Below are positions 43,967 through 52,944 of a DNA stretch of 64,000 bases, one piece after another. The DNA comes from Acidipropionibacterium virtanenii (lineage in GTDB: Bacteria; Actinomycetota; Actinomycetes; Propionibacteriales; Propionibacteriaceae). Made by a program: the position numbers and the translations under genes. The stretch's first letter is position 1, and each line of letters starts with the position of its first letter. The stretch is from assembly GCF_003325455.1 (NCBI RefSeq), contig NZ_CP025198.1, forward strand, positions 1,178,001 through 1,242,000. The letters are read 5' to 3'. The notes beneath the pieces were generated by a model that had not been told where the DNA came from, ran no database searches, and worked only from the letters and a program-made list of their open reading frames with translations.

Positions 43967-44030
43967 GCCCGTTCGGGGGTGGCAGCGAGCGCACGCGCGA
44001 GCGAGGAGGGGCCGTCCTTCCTCTGACAGG
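43967..44030. repeat. GCGAGCG direct-repeat element, copy C
   Basis: CCCGTTCGGGG, then AGCGAGCGCACGCGCGAGCG (43984-44003), GGAGGGG, CGTCCTT and CTGACAGG. It fills most of the murI-rph gap and parallels copy B in order and spacing. Confidence 0.6.
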
Positions 44031-44048
44031 ACAGCTAGGGTTGGCCGG

Positions 44049-44792
44049 GTGAGTGAACTTTCATCCCAGACCCGCATCGACGGCCGCGCCCTGGACCAGC
44101 TGAGGGAGGTCACCATCAAGCGCTCCTGGCTGTCCCAGGCCGAAGGTTCGGTGCTGGTGAGCTTCGGGCGCACCACTGTGCTGTGCAATGCCTCGGTGAC
44201 CGAGGGCGTTCCGCGCTGGCGCAGGGGTTCGGGGCTGGGCTGGGTGACGTCGGAGTACGAGATGCTGCCCCGGGCGACCAATGACCGCAGCCCCAGGGAG
44301 TCCCGCAGGGGCAAGATCGGGGGGCGCACCCATGAGATCTCCCGGCTGGTGGGCCGTTCGTTGAGAGCCGTGATCGATTACAAGGCGCTGGGCGAGAACA
44401 CCATCGTGGTGGACTGCGACGTGCTGCAGGCCGATGGCGGTACCCGCACCGCCTCCATCACCGGGGGTTTCGTGGCCCTGTGGGATGCGATCGGATGGCT
44501 GCGCGAGCGCGGCTCCCTGGTCGGCGAGCCGCTGACCGGATCGGTGCAGGCGATCAGCGCCGGCATCGTCGGGGGAGTCCCGATGCTCGACCTGGCCTAC
44601 GAGGAGGACTCCTCGGCCGACACCGACATGAACATCGTGATGTCCGGCTCGGGGGACTTCATCGAGATCCAGGGAACCGCCGAGGGACAGCCCTTCGACC
44701 GGGCCCTGCTCGGCCGGCTGCTGGATCTGGGCACCAAGGGATGCGCCGAGCTCAAGGCCGCTCAGGAGGCCGCGCTGGGGGTGTCGCTGTGA
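44049..44792 (+). CDS. rph: Ribonuclease PH
   Basis: 247 residues from GTG 44049. Phosphorolytic 3' exonuclease that trims t[51 protein letters not shown] and [17 protein letters not shown] are diagnostic. TAGGGT (44036-44041) ends 7 nt before the start. Overlaps rdgB (GTGA), the usual actinobacterial pair. Confidence 0.95.
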   Translation: MSELSSQTRIDGRALDQLREVTIKRSWLSQAEGSVLVSFGRTTVLCNASVTEGVPRWRRGSGLGWVTSEYEMLPRATNDRSPRESRRGKIGGRTHEISRLVGRSLRAVIDYKALGENTIVVDCDVLQADGGTRTASITGGFVALWDAIGWLRERGSLVGEPLTGSVQAISAGIVGGVPMLDLAYEEDSSADTDMNIVMSGSGDFIEIQGTAEGQPFDRALLGRLLDLGTKGCAELKAAQEAALGVSL

Positions 44793-45424
44793 GCCGCGTG
44801 GTCCTGGCCTCGCACAACCGGGCGAAACTGGCCGAGCTGCAGCGGGTCTTCGAGGCCGCCGGATCCGACGTCGAGATCGTGGGACTGTCCGACGTGGCGT
44901 CCTACGAGCCTCCCGAGGAGACCGGGACCACCTTCGTCGACAACGCCCTCATCAAGGCCCGCGAGGCCGTGGCGCGGACCGGGCTGCCGGCTCTGGCCGA
45001 CGACTCCGGCATCGAGGTGGACGCGCTCAACCGGATGCCCGGTATCCGTTCGGCCCGCTGGTCGGGCCCGCAGGCCACCGATGAGAAGAACCTGCGGCTG
45101 TTGCTCGACCAGACCTTCGATCTGCCTCCCGAGCGGTGCACCGCTCGGTTCGTGTGTGCGATGGCCTTCGTCGGGGTCGACGGCGCCGTCATCACCCGCA
45201 CCGCGACCATGGAGGGACGGGTCATCGGGCAGCCCCGTGGGCACAACGGCTTCGGCTACGACCCGATGTTCGTGCCCGATGACCAGGACGGGGAGCTCAC
45301 CAGCGCCGAGATGACTCCCGCCCAGAAGGACGCGATCAGCCACCGCGGCCAGGCCGTGAGGGCGATCGTCCCCGAGGTGGTCGCCCAGGTGACGGGCCCC
45401 CGGACCGACGAGGGGAGGGCCTGA
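44789..45424 (+). CDS. rdgB: dITP/XTP pyrophosphatase (RdgB/HAM1)
   Basis: 211 residues. Removes deaminated purine nucleotides. [42 protein letters not shown] and [11 protein letters not shown] are the family motifs. Coupled to rph and followed by thyA after one base, so a nucleotide-pool operon rph-rdgB-thyA-folA is likely. Confidence 0.94.
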   Translation: MSRVVLASHNRAKLAELQRVFEAAGSDVEIVGLSDVASYEPPEETGTTFVDNALIKAREAVARTGLPALADDSGIEVDALNRMPGIRSARWSGPQATDEKNLRLLLDQTFDLPPERCTARFVCAMAFVGVDGAVITRTATMEGRVIGQPRGHNGFGYDPMFVPDDQDGELTSAEMTPAQKDAISHRGQAVRAIVPEVVAQVTGPRTDEGRA

Positions 45425-45425
45425 G

Positions 45426-46238
45426 ATGCAGCAGTATCTGGACCTGCTGCGCCGGATCCTCGACGAGGGCACCAGGCGCCCCGATCGCACCGGCACCGGG
45501 ACGCAGAGTGTCTTCGGCCACCAGATGCGCTTCGACCTGCGCGAGGGCTTCCCGCTGCTGACCACCAAGAGGATCTACACCCGGGCGGTCTTCGGGGAAC
45601 TGCTGTGGTTCCTGCGCGGGGACACCAATATCGGCTGGCTGCACGAGAACAACATCCACATCTGGGACGAGTGGGCCGACGAGAACGGCGATCTCGGCCC
45701 GGTCTACGGGGCGCAGTGGCGCTCCTGGCCCGGTCCCGACGGCGGGGTCATCGATCAGATCGCCAAGGTCATCGAGCAGATCCGTACCGATCCGTGGTCG
45801 CGGCGTCACATCGTCAGCGCCTGGAACCCGGCCGAGGTCGACGAGATGGCGCTGCCGCCCTGCCACACGCTGTTCCAGTTCTACGTGACCGCCGACGAGG
45901 CGGGGGAGCCCGCATGGCTGTCCTGTCAGCTGTACCAGCGCAGCGGCGACACCTTCATCGGGGTGCCGTTCAACATCGCCTCCTACGCACTGCTGACCCA
46001 CCTGGTGGCCCAGGTGACCGGGCTGAGGGCCCGCGAGTTCATCCACACGATCGGCGACGCCCACATCTACCTCAACCATCTCGACCAGGTGCATGAGCAG
46101 CTGTCGCGGACCCCCCGCCCGCTGCCCAGGCTGGTGCTGAACCCCGACGTCGACTCCATCGACGCCTTCGAGCTGTCCGACATCAGCGTCGAGGGGTACG
46201 ACCCCTATCCGGCCATCAAGGCCCCGATCGCGGTATGA
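45426..46238 (+). CDS. thyA: Thymidylate synthase
   Basis: 270 residues, classical folate-dependent enzyme. [40 protein letters not shown], the nucleophile [12 protein letters not shown] and [21 protein letters not shown] are all intact. It makes dTMP from dUMP. GAGGGGAGGG upstream. Paired with folA, which regenerates its tetrahydrofolate. Confidence 0.97.
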   Translation: MQQYLDLLRRILDEGTRRPDRTGTGTQSVFGHQMRFDLREGFPLLTTKRIYTRAVFGELLWFLRGDTNIGWLHENNIHIWDEWADENGDLGPVYGAQWRSWPGPDGGVIDQIAKVIEQIRTDPWSRRHIVSAWNPAEVDEMALPPCHTLFQFYVTADEAGEPAWLSCQLYQRSGDTFIGVPFNIASYALLTHLVAQVTGLRAREFIHTIGDAHIYLNHLDQVHEQLSRTPRPLPRLVLNPDVDSIDAFELSDISVEGYDPYPAIKAPIAV

Positions 46239-46263
46239 GGCGCGGATGAGCGAGGGGACTGAT

Positions 46264-46749
46264 ATGCAGGTGATCGCCATCGCGGCCGTGGCCGACAACG
46301 GCGTCATCGGCTCGGGCGAGGACATGCTGTGGCACATCGGCGAGGACTTCCGCCGCTTCAAGCAGGTGACGATGGGCCACACCCTGGTCTTCGGACGTCG
46401 GACCTTCGAGCAGATCGGGAAGCTTCCGGGACGTCGCCACATCGTCTGCACCCGGGATCCTGACTGGTCCGCCGAGGGGGTCGACGTCGCCTTCTCGGTG
46501 CCGCGGGCCGTCGAGATGGCGAGGGCGGCGGGCGAGGACATCTGCTTCATCGCCGGTGGGGCGCAGATCTACGCCGCGGCCATGGAACTGTGCACCGGTC
46601 TGGACATCACGGCCGTGCACCGGAGCCCCGAGGGCGCCGCACGATTCCCCGAGATCGCCGCGTCCCGGTGGCGCGAGGTCTCGCGGAACCGGCGAGACGG
46701 GTTCGACTTCGTGCAGTTCAGGCCGCTCGAGAGCCGATCCGAGGGCTGA
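46264..46749 (+). CDS. folA: Dihydrofolate reductase
   Basis: 161 residues. MQVIAIAAVADNGVIGSGEDMLWHI contains the folate-binding Trp and an Asp that replaces the more usual position of LPW; MGHTLVFGRRTFEQIG and FIAGGAQIYAAAM are the NADPH motifs. Start chosen at 46264 because GAGGGG lies 6 nt upstream; an ATG at 46246 would add six residues. Ends 3 nt before dinB. Confidence 0.94.
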   Translation: MQVIAIAAVADNGVIGSGEDMLWHIGEDFRRFKQVTMGHTLVFGRRTFEQIGKLPGRRHIVCTRDPDWSAEGVDVAFSVPRAVEMARAAGEDICFIAGGAQIYAAAMELCTGLDITAVHRSPEGAARFPEIAASRWREVSRNRRDGFDFVQFRPLESRSEG

Positions 46750-46752
46750 GCG

Positions 46753-48201
46753 GTGCGGCCGCGCGCATCCGTCCTGCATCTGGACATGGATGCCTTCTTC
46801 GCCTCGGTGGAGCAGCGCGACAAGCCGTCGCTCGCGGGTCGGGCCGTCATCGTCGGCGGTACCGGAGGGCGCGGTGTGGTCTCCACCGCCTCCTACGAGG
46901 CTCGCGTCTTCGGCGTGCACTCGGCGATGTCCAGCGCCCAGGCCCGCCACCTGGCACCGAATGCGGCCTTCCTGTCGGGGCGGTTCGAGGCCTATCGGGA
47001 ATCGAGCCGGGTGGTGATGGCGACCCTGCGCCAGCTCTCCCCGCTGGTGGAGCCGCTGAGTCTGGACGAGGCCTTCGTCGACCTCGAGCAGGCGGATCTT
47101 GATGTGGCCGACGAGGAGGCCGTCCACGAATTGGCGGTGTGGTTGCGCGCCGAGATCGCCCGGCGCACGGAGGGGCTGAGTTGTTCGGTGGGCGCCGGGA
47201 CGAGCAAGTTCATGGCGAAGGTGGCCTCCGAACTCGCCAAGCCCTCCAGAGGCCATCTGGATCAGGTTGCGGTGATCGCACCCGGTACCGAGGAGGACGT
47301 CATCGGCCCGTTGCCCGCCCGTGCTATCCCCGGTGTGGGACCGGTGGCGGCCGCCAAACTCGACAAGCTCGGGATGCGCACGGTCGCCGATGTGAGGGCG
47401 GCCGGGCCCGAAGAACTGATCCGTGAGCTGGGTCAGGCCTGGGGGAGCGCCCTGGTGAACCTGTCACGGGCCCGCGACGACCGGCCGGTGCAGGCCTCCA
47501 GGCAGGCGAAGTCGATCTCGGTGGAGGACACCTTCGAGCACGACCTCACCGATCGGGCCGAGTGCGCGCGGATCATCGAGCGGGATGCGGCCCTGGTCTG
47601 CGCCAGGCTCCAGCGCTCCGGGCAGTTCGCCCGCACTGTGACCCTCAAGGCGAAGATGGCCGACTTCACCACGTGGACCCGGTCGGCGACCCTGGAGGGT
47701 GCCACCGACTCCGTGGAGACGGTCCGCCGGACGGCCCGTCACCTGCTCGAGGGGCTCGATCTGCGCGAGGGCGTGCGGCTGCTCGGGGTGGGCGTGTCTA
47801 ACTTCACGGTGGCCGCCCAGGAGGAGCTCTTCGCCGTCGACGAGACGGGGGAGCTTCTGGAGCGGCTGCCGGCCGAAGATGAGGACGCCGCCGTGGAGGG
47901 TGGGGAGGCGGTGTCGGGGCCGTTCGGCAGGCGAGCCTCCTTCGACGAGGGGACGGTGCGACGATGGCGTCCCGGAACCGATGTGGAGCACGACGAGTGG
48001 GGCCGCGGCTGGGTGTGGGGATCGGGACGCGGCGTGGTGACGGTGCGTTTCGAGTACCGGGGCAGCGGGGTCGGACGGGTGAGGTCGTTCAAGGCCGACG
48101 ATCCGGAACTGCGACCTGCCGCGCCGCTGCCACTGGCCTGGACGCTGGCGCATCCCACTGTCCGCGAGGAGGACCGGGAGGTCTCCGCCGAGGACGACTG
48201 A
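46753..48201 (+). CDS. dinB: DNA polymerase IV with C-terminal extension
   Basis: 482 residues from GTG 46753. Y-family catalytic motifs are intact: [14 protein letters not shown] and [12 protein letters not shown]. The fingers, HhH ([17 protein letters not shown]) and little finger follow to about residue 350. About 120 further residues contain an acidic linker and [24 protein letters not shown] cut here as VEHDEWGRG and RGVVTVRFE, resembling the small beta DUF3553-type domain found at the end of PcrA/UvrD helicases. This tail is longer than in E. coli DinB. Last gene of the plus-strand run, read through from folA. Confidence 0.92.
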   Translation: MRPRASVLHLDMDAFFASVEQRDKPSLAGRAVIVGGTGGRGVVSTASYEARVFGVHSAMSSAQARHLAPNAAFLSGRFEAYRESSRVVMATLRQLSPLVEPLSLDEAFVDLEQADLDVADEEAVHELAVWLRAEIARRTEGLSCSVGAGTSKFMAKVASELAKPSRGHLDQVAVIAPGTEEDVIGPLPARAIPGVGPVAAAKLDKLGMRTVADVRAAGPEELIRELGQAWGSALVNLSRARDDRPVQASRQAKSISVEDTFEHDLTDRAECARIIERDAALVCARLQRSGQFARTVTLKAKMADFTTWTRSATLEGATDSVETVRRTARHLLEGLDLREGVRLLGVGVSNFTVAAQEELFAVDETGELLERLPAEDEDAAVEGGEAVSGPFGRRASFDEGTVRRWRPGTDVEHDEWGRGWVWGSGRGVVTVRFEYRGSGVGRVRSFKADDPELRPAAPLPLAWTLAHPTVREEDREVSAEDD

Positions 48202-48230
48202 GGCCGTGCCCCTGTGCCCGATGCGGTTGC

Positions 48231-48300
48231 ACCCAATGTGGCGCACAGCGGCGCCCGGTCCCCGGAGCGCCGGTCCCCGCCTTCAGGAGCCACATTGGGG
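48231..48300. repeat. CCAATGTGGCGC inverted repeat, copy 4
   Basis: ACCCAATGTGGCGC at 48231-48244, continuing ACAGCGGCGCC, and GAGCCACATTGGGG at 48287-48300. It lies between convergent genes, so it cannot be a promoter operator for either. Confidence 0.7.
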
Positions 48301-48306
48301 ACGGCC

Positions 48307-48954
48307 TCACGTCAGGCCGGCCCGGTGGGCGAGGATGGCGGCCTCGACACGGTTCCGGGTGCCCAGCTTGATGAAGATGTGGCTGAGGTACCCCTTGACG
48401 GTGCCCTCGACGAGGAACAGCTCCGAGGCGATCTCGGCGTTGGACAGGCCGGTGGCGAGCAGGGCGAGGATCTCGCGCTCCCTGGCGGTGAGGCCCGCCA
48501 CACGGCGGTGCGCGTCGTCCTGCGGTGCCGCCCGCAGGACGTCGATGAGGTGGGCCGCGACGGCCGGCGAGAGGGCCGCGCCTCCGCCGGCGGCCGCCTT
48601 GACGCCCCGGATCAGGTCGTAGGGGTCGCCCGACTTGGTGAGGAAGCCGTTGACACCGAGGCCGACGGCCCGGGCGATGTACTCGTCGTCGCCGAAGGTC
48701 GTCACGATGACCGCGGCCTGCCGCGGGCGGGAGCGGCGGATCTCCTCCAGCGCGGACAGGCCGTCCAGCCCGGGCATGCGAATGTCCATGAGCACCACGT
48801 CGGGGCGTCTGGCACGGGTGAGCGCCACGGCCTGCCGGCCGTCGGAGGCCTCGTCGGCGATCACCTCGATGCCCGGGTCGGTGCCCAGGATCGCGCGGTA
48901 GCTCGCACGGATGGCGGGCTCGTCGTCGGCCAGCAGTACCCGGATCACAGCCAT
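48307..48954 (-). CDS. NarL/FixJ-type response regulator
   Basis: 215 residues. Receiver domain with phosphorylatable D57 (VVLMDIRMPG), then a LuxR helix-turn-helix (LTAREREILALLATGLSNAEIASEL and EGTVKGYLSHIFIKLGTRNR). The ATG at 48954 overlaps the kinase stop by 10 nt and has GGAAGAAG upstream; a GTG at 48948 forming GTGA is an alternative. It is the last gene of the ancestral ABC-kinase-regulator operon and was probably meant to control that transporter. Confidence 0.9.
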   Translation of the reverse strand: MAVIRVLLADDEPAIRASYRAILGTDPGIEVIADEASDGRQAVALTRARRPDVVLMDIRMPGLDGLSALEEIRRSRPRQAAVIVTTFGDDEYIARAVGLGVNGFLTKSGDPYDLIRGVKAAAGGGAALSPAVAAHLIDVLRAAPQDDAHRRVAGLTAREREILALLATGLSNAEIASELFLVEGTVKGYLSHIFIKLGTRNRVEAAILAHRAGLT

Positions 48955-50144
48955 GACTTCTTCCGGAGATCGGCGACCCGTGCGACGGAGCCGTCGTGGG
49001 AGCACACCTCGAAGACCGCCATCCCGAGGGGGAAGTTGCCGTCGGTGTAGTAGCCGCAGGACCAGTCGGTCGGGTGCGGCGCCGTGCCGATGAGCCGCAC
49101 CGGTGCCTGGCGGGCGGGCAGAACGTCCGCCGCGGCATCGGTCGGCATGCCGGTGTGTAGCCGGGCGAAGTCCTGGTCCTCGATGACGGCGTCATGGACG
49201 GACCACGTGTAGAAGCCGAGCAGGACGACTCCGGCGACGGCGGCGGGGGCCAGCGCCGACCGGAGGGTCTCGCCCAGCGGCGAGGGCCTCCGACCGGGCT
49301 CCGGGGCGGGCAGCGGTCGCGGATGCCGGGGGATCTGCGCCGTCATCACGAACGCGTCGTGATCGTCGGCGGTGCTCAGGCGCGCGCCCAGCGGCGCGAC
49401 ACGGCGGCGCAGGGCATCGATCCCGGTGCCCGCCGCGCCCGGTGCCGGTGGCGGCTCCTCATCGGGCATCGGGTTGCGGATCTCGACGGCGATGCCGGTC
49501 GGCGTGCCGCGGTAGCTGATGGTGACGGGCATGCCGGGGGCGTGCCTGAGCGCATTGGTCAACGCCTCCCGCAGGACTTGGGCGACCAGGCTCCCGGCCG
49601 TCGCCGAGCATCGGCCGGGCAGCCGGCCGATCTGCGTGATCGACGCCCCGGACGCCACCAGGCGGTCGATCATGGCGTCGACCGGTTCGACGACGGGACC
49701 GCGCACCCCCTCGAGCGCCCGGTGCAGCCTGTCGACGGCCCTCTCGACATCGGCCCGGATGCTCGCGGCCTCCTCGTGCACCGCCCCGGTGGTCCGGACC
49801 TGAAGGCTCCCCGCCTTGAGGGCGATGACGCTCAACTCGTGGCCCAGCGCGTCGTGCATCTCATCGGCCAGGCGGCTGCGATCGGCGAGGACCGTGTTCG
49901 TCACGATCCTGTGCTCGTAGTCTGCCCGGAAACGGCGGTACCTCATGGCGAGGAGGACGAGCCAGGCCGCCGCGAGCAGCATCAGCTGCAGGACGACGTA
50001 GACGACCGTCGCGCCCGTCGCGGCCCACCAGCCGATCAGGGCGACCTGCGCGGCGACGCCGACCCCCGTGAGGACGGGGGTCATCGGCCGGGACGGACGG
50101 TGGTCCACGGTTCCCAATCCTATTTCGGTCCCGCGGGGCCGCAT
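48945..50144 (-). CDS. HisKA_3 histidine kinase with unusual C-terminal extracytoplasmic domain
   Basis: 399 residues. Two N-terminal helices (about 23-66), the phosphoacceptor helix with H97 (RLADEMHDALGHELSVIALK), and a HATPase domain with LREALTNALRHAPG. After the ATPase there is a third hydrophobic helix (298-315) and an 80-residue tail with two Cys (WSCGYY and FEVCSH) that should lie outside the membrane. A C-terminal sensor is atypical for this class. Start near 50144 is chosen because the truncated permease ends at 50152; longer N-termini run into that gene. Confidence 0.85.
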   Translation of the reverse strand: MRPRGTEIGLGTVDHRPSRPMTPVLTGVGVAAQVALIGWWAATGATVVYVVLQLMLLAAAWLVLLAMRYRRFRADYEHRIVTNTVLADRSRLADEMHDALGHELSVIALKAGSLQVRTTGAVHEEAASIRADVERAVDRLHRALEGVRGPVVEPVDAMIDRLVASGASITQIGRLPGRCSATAGSLVAQVLREALTNALRHAPGMPVTISYRGTPTGIAVEIRNPMPDEEPPPAPGAAGTGIDALRRRVAPLGARLSTADDHDAFVMTAQIPRHPRPLPAPEPGRRPSPLGETLRSALAPAAVAGVVLLGFYTWSVHDAVIEDQDFARLHTGMPTDAAADVLPARQAPVRLIGTAPHPTDWSCGYYTDGNFPLGMAVFEVCSHDGSVARVADLRKKSWL

Positions 50145-50151
50145 CACCGGT

Positions 50152-50812
50152 TCACGCGTCTCGGCGTCGCAGCAGCACGGACGCGAGTGCGTACGCCGCG
50201 GTCGCCCAGCCGGCGACGACGAGCAGGCCGACCACCGACGGGTAGTCGTCATCGTTGGCCGTGACGAACTGCGCAGCCGCGCCGGCGGGCGTCCACACGC
50301 TCACGGAGGAGGGCAGCGTCAGCATTCCGACCAGGACCACGACGGAGACGGCGAGGGTGCCGACGCCGTTGCGGACGATCGCACCGATCGCGATGACCAG
50401 GACCGCCGCCACGGCGAACAGCGCACCGACCCGCAGCACCGTGAGGGCGGGGGACTCGGCCGCGGGGGCGGCGTGACCGTCCAGCGCGAGATACGCCGCG
50501 GCGAGGCCCAGCCCGCCCGCGACACAGCCGGAGACAAGGCCCACGGCGGCGCCGACGACGGTCTTGCCCGCCAGCACGACCGCCCGCCTGGGCTGCGCCT
50601 GGAAGGTCGAGCGGATGCTGCCGCACGCGTACTCGGAGGTGATCAGCACCATCGCGAAGGCCGCGAATGTCAGCAGCCCGAACTGCACCGCGGGGCCGAG
50701 GGCGTCGATCGCGGGCATGGTCTGGGACGCGGGGTGCTCCCCGATGTCGATGCCGTGCACGAAGTCGTTGCCCAATGTCGACGAGGTGATGGCGATGAGC
50801 ACGGCGATGCGA
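50152..50812 (-). pseudogene. ABC-2 permease, N-terminus lost
   Basis: From about 50812 to the stop at 50152 the minus strand encodes about 220 residues of a permease: AVLIAITSSTLGNDFVHG, MVLITSEYACGSIRSTFQAQPRRAVVLAGK in part, and four further hydrophobic helices ending ALASVLLRRRDA. No start codon or first helix precedes it; the frame upstream is the complement of the recombinase remnant. The usual N-terminal cytoplasmic and first helix segment (roughly 50 residues) is missing. It belongs with the kinase and regulator downstream and with the ATPase stump at 56,084-56,203. Confidence 0.75.
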
Positions 50813-51275
50813 AGTACGGGTACGGCGTCGGCGGCGTCCTCATCCCCGAAGAAGCCGCCGTCATCCGCGAAATGGCCAACCGGTTCCTTGCGGGTCAGTC
50901 GGTGCGGCAGATCACCAGGTGGCTCAACCGCGACGGTTGGGCAGGTGCTGCCGTCGAAGGGCAAGAGCCGGTTGAACGTGTGGCATGAGAGCACGGTCAG
51001 CTCGATCCTGTGCTCGGCCAGGATCTCCGGGCAGCGCGCCTACGAACCAGCATCGAAGACGACAGCAACATGGAAGCGACGCGACCGTGCGATCCTCGGG
51101 CCGGGGAACTGGGAGGCGATCATCACCCCGGAGGAGACGACGCGTATCCGGGCAGTGTTCAACCATCCCGACCGTCGCGTGGGCCGCTCCTCCAAGACCC
51201 TGCTGTCGGGGCTGATCACGTGCGGCAAGTGCGGAAACACGCTCGTCTCCTCCGGATCGCGGCGAAGTGTGGCAG
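50809..51275 (+). pseudogene. Serine recombinase remnant (frameshifted, both ends missing)
   Basis: Frame 1 from 50809 reads KYGYGVGGVLIPEEAAVIRE and QSVRQITRWLNRDGW, the linker region of large serine recombinases. Near 50,940 the homology jumps to frame 2: WHESTVSSILCSARISGQRAY, NWEAIITPEETTRIRAVFN and TLLSGLITCGKCGNTLVSS, which includes the start of the zinc ribbon (CxxC). The catalytic N-terminal domain and everything after the first zinc knuckle are absent. It is not functional but indicates how the surrounding DNA may have arrived. Confidence 0.8.
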
Positions 51276-51413
51276 CACGATTGCGAGGACGACCGCGACT
51301 GCGGAGGTGATGATGGCGGTGAGCCCATACCCGCGTCCGGAGCGTCTGCGGCCGGAGGCCGGTGCGTCGTCGACCGGGGTGCTGAAGTCTGCTGTGGGCG
51401 CGTGTGCCCAGAT
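51268..51413 (-). pseudogene. Truncated small membrane protein
   Basis: Downstream of the LanG-like permease the minus strand reads, in frame, IWAHAPTADFSTPVDD, a basic RRRSGRGYGL and a transmembrane helix AIITSAVAVVLAIVLPHF, then enters recombinase sequence. A good GGAGGA site precedes it at proper spacing, but the first codon in place is ATC (51411-51413), not ATG or GTG. Either a lost start or a rare AUC start. Probably a fourth gene of the transporter operon, now broken. Confidence 0.5.
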
Positions 51414-51443
51414 GGTCGGTTCCTCCGAATGGTCACGTGGGGG

Positions 51444-52196
51444 TCAGATGTGGGCGTCGCCGCGTTCGAGGACGGCGGTGCAAATCGCGGTGATCACGCC
51501 GGTAAGCAGGACGCTGGCGGCAGCGATCATTGCGAGCACGGTGGCGGTGATCACCCCAGTGTCGGCGAAGGTTGCGGTGCCGAGTTGCGTGGCTCGGGTG
51601 AGCGCCGCGTAGGGGCTGATGAACATCACCGGGTCGAGCTTCAACACGAGCAGCAAGGAGGAGAAGCCCGCACCGATGAACGCGACGGCGACGGGCGCGG
51701 CGAACGAGCGCATCACCATCGACAGCCAGGACTGCAACGCCGCGACAGGTACGCAGGCGAGCAGGAGCAGCGCGAAGATACCCAGATACGTCGCCGGGAC
51801 GAACCCCGGCAGTCCGAAGACGAGCTTGCCGAGCAGGACCACCACGGCTAGGGCGATGATCTGCATGAGGATCGCAAGCAGGGTGATCGCAGTCGTCTTC
51901 GCGGTGACGATCCGCAGTGACGAGGTGGGTCCGCTCATGAGCGCGTTCCAGTTGCTGCCCCGATGTTCGGGTTGCCAGACGAGGGAGGCGAGGATCGCGA
52001 TGCCAACGGGGAGGGGGAACAGCCCGTAGAACACGAACGACCGCATCCAGAGGGTGTGCCAGCCGTCCTCGAGCCCGGTGCCCTCGATGATCGTCATGAA
52101 CGTCCCCAGCAGCACGAGGGCGACAGGAAGAAAGATGACGATGGTCCAGCTCATGGACCGCTTGAGCTTGACGAGTTCGGCAGCGATGGCGTGCAT
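51444..52196 (-). CDS. Lantibiotic-immunity-type ABC permease (LanG-like)
   Basis: 250 residues, six predicted helices. Starts MHAIAAELVKLKRSMSW with the short cytoplasmic lead typical of LanE/LanG and ABC-2 type permeases. EHRGSNWNALMSGP is the cytoplasmic loop near helix 2, a hallmark of this group. It lies one base after the LanE-like gene. It would form the membrane channel that expels a lantibiotic or related peptide from the membrane. Confidence 0.8.
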   Translation of the reverse strand: MHAIAAELVKLKRSMSWTIVIFLPVALVLLGTFMTIIEGTGLEDGWHTLWMRSFVFYGLFPLPVGIAILASLVWQPEHRGSNWNALMSGPTSSLRIVTAKTTAITLLAILMQIIALAVVVLLGKLVFGLPGFVPATYLGIFALLLLACVPVAALQSWLSMVMRSFAAPVAVAFIGAGFSSLLLVLKLDPVMFISPYAALTRATQLGTATFADTGVITATVLAMIAAASVLLTGVITAICTAVLERGDAHI

Positions 52197-52197
52197 A

Positions 52198-52944
52198 TCA
52201 TGCCTCCTGACGATCGAAGCGACTGGTGAAGATCCCGAAAGCGACCGCCGTGACCACGGCGAGCCCGGCGATGCTCCCGTAGGACGGCGTGACGGCCACG
52301 AGGTCTGATCCGATATACCCGGCGGCGGAGGCGAAGCTGTAGTAGCCCCACGGGATCAGATGCGTGACCCAGGTGGGCAGGCTGCTGGCGATGAGCGCGA
52401 GGATCGTGCCGAGCAGTCCGATGCCGATGCCGACGAGTTGGTTCTCGATCCGGGCGGAGACGATGACATGGACGGCGAGGAGGACGAGGTTCACGACCAG
52501 GACGGCGGCCGTGCAGCCCAGCCACCGGCCTGCCGGCCACGGGGCGGTGACGCCGAGCAGCAGCCCGGTTCCCGCAACGATGGCGCTGCTGGCCACGGTC
52601 GACGCCGTGACGAGGACGCCCAGCGACACGAGTTTCGCCCGGCAGAGCGTCCCGGGCGTGACACCTGAGGTCGCCGACAGGAGCCACCCGCCGCCAACGT
52701 GCTCGACATCGGTCTGCCGACTGGCCATGATCGCCAGCAGCAGCGGAGCGGCGAGGAGGACTCCGCCGCTGAACGTGTTGAGCAGCGAGTTCCACGCACC
52801 GTCCGTGGCGCGGTCGAAGTCGGGGTTGAACACGCCCCCGTAGACGGTGATGCCGGTGATGACGACCAGCAGCATGGTCGCGAGGAGCCAGATGTGCAGG
52901 TGGCGCATCTTCGCGAACTCGTTCGCGATGACCCTCCCATTCAC
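52198..52944 (-). CDS. Lantibiotic-immunity-type ABC permease (LanE-like)
   Basis: 248 residues, six predicted helices. MNGRVIANEFAKMRHLHIWLLATML is the N-terminal lead, and a loop QTDVEHVGGGWLLSATSG parallels that of the LanG-like partner. Overlaps the ATPase stop by 4 nt. Two different permeases of about 250 residues with one ATPase is the LanFEG layout. Confidence 0.8.
   Translation of the reverse strand: MNGRVIANEFAKMRHLHIWLLATMLLVVITGITVYGGVFNPDFDRATDGAWNSLLNTFSGGVLLAAPLLLAIMASRQTDVEHVGGGWLLSATSGVTPGTLCRAKLVSLGVLVTASTVASSAIVAGTGLLLGVTAPWPAGRWLGCTAAVLVVNLVLLAVHVIVSARIENQLVGIGIGLLGTILALIASSLPTWVTHLIPWGYYSFASAAGYIGSDLVAVTPSYGSIAGLAVVTAVAFGIFTSRFDRQEA

Noticed and set aside
48089-49195. 368-codon minus-strand frame across the response regulator
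   Set aside because: Arg/Pro/His-rich alternative frame; the regulator's receiver and helix-turn-helix lie in another frame.
50924-51436. 170-codon minus-strand frame with a GTG and a nearby GGAGG
   Set aside because: It runs opposite the recombinase remnant in a different frame from the membrane-helix reading and has no plausible fold.
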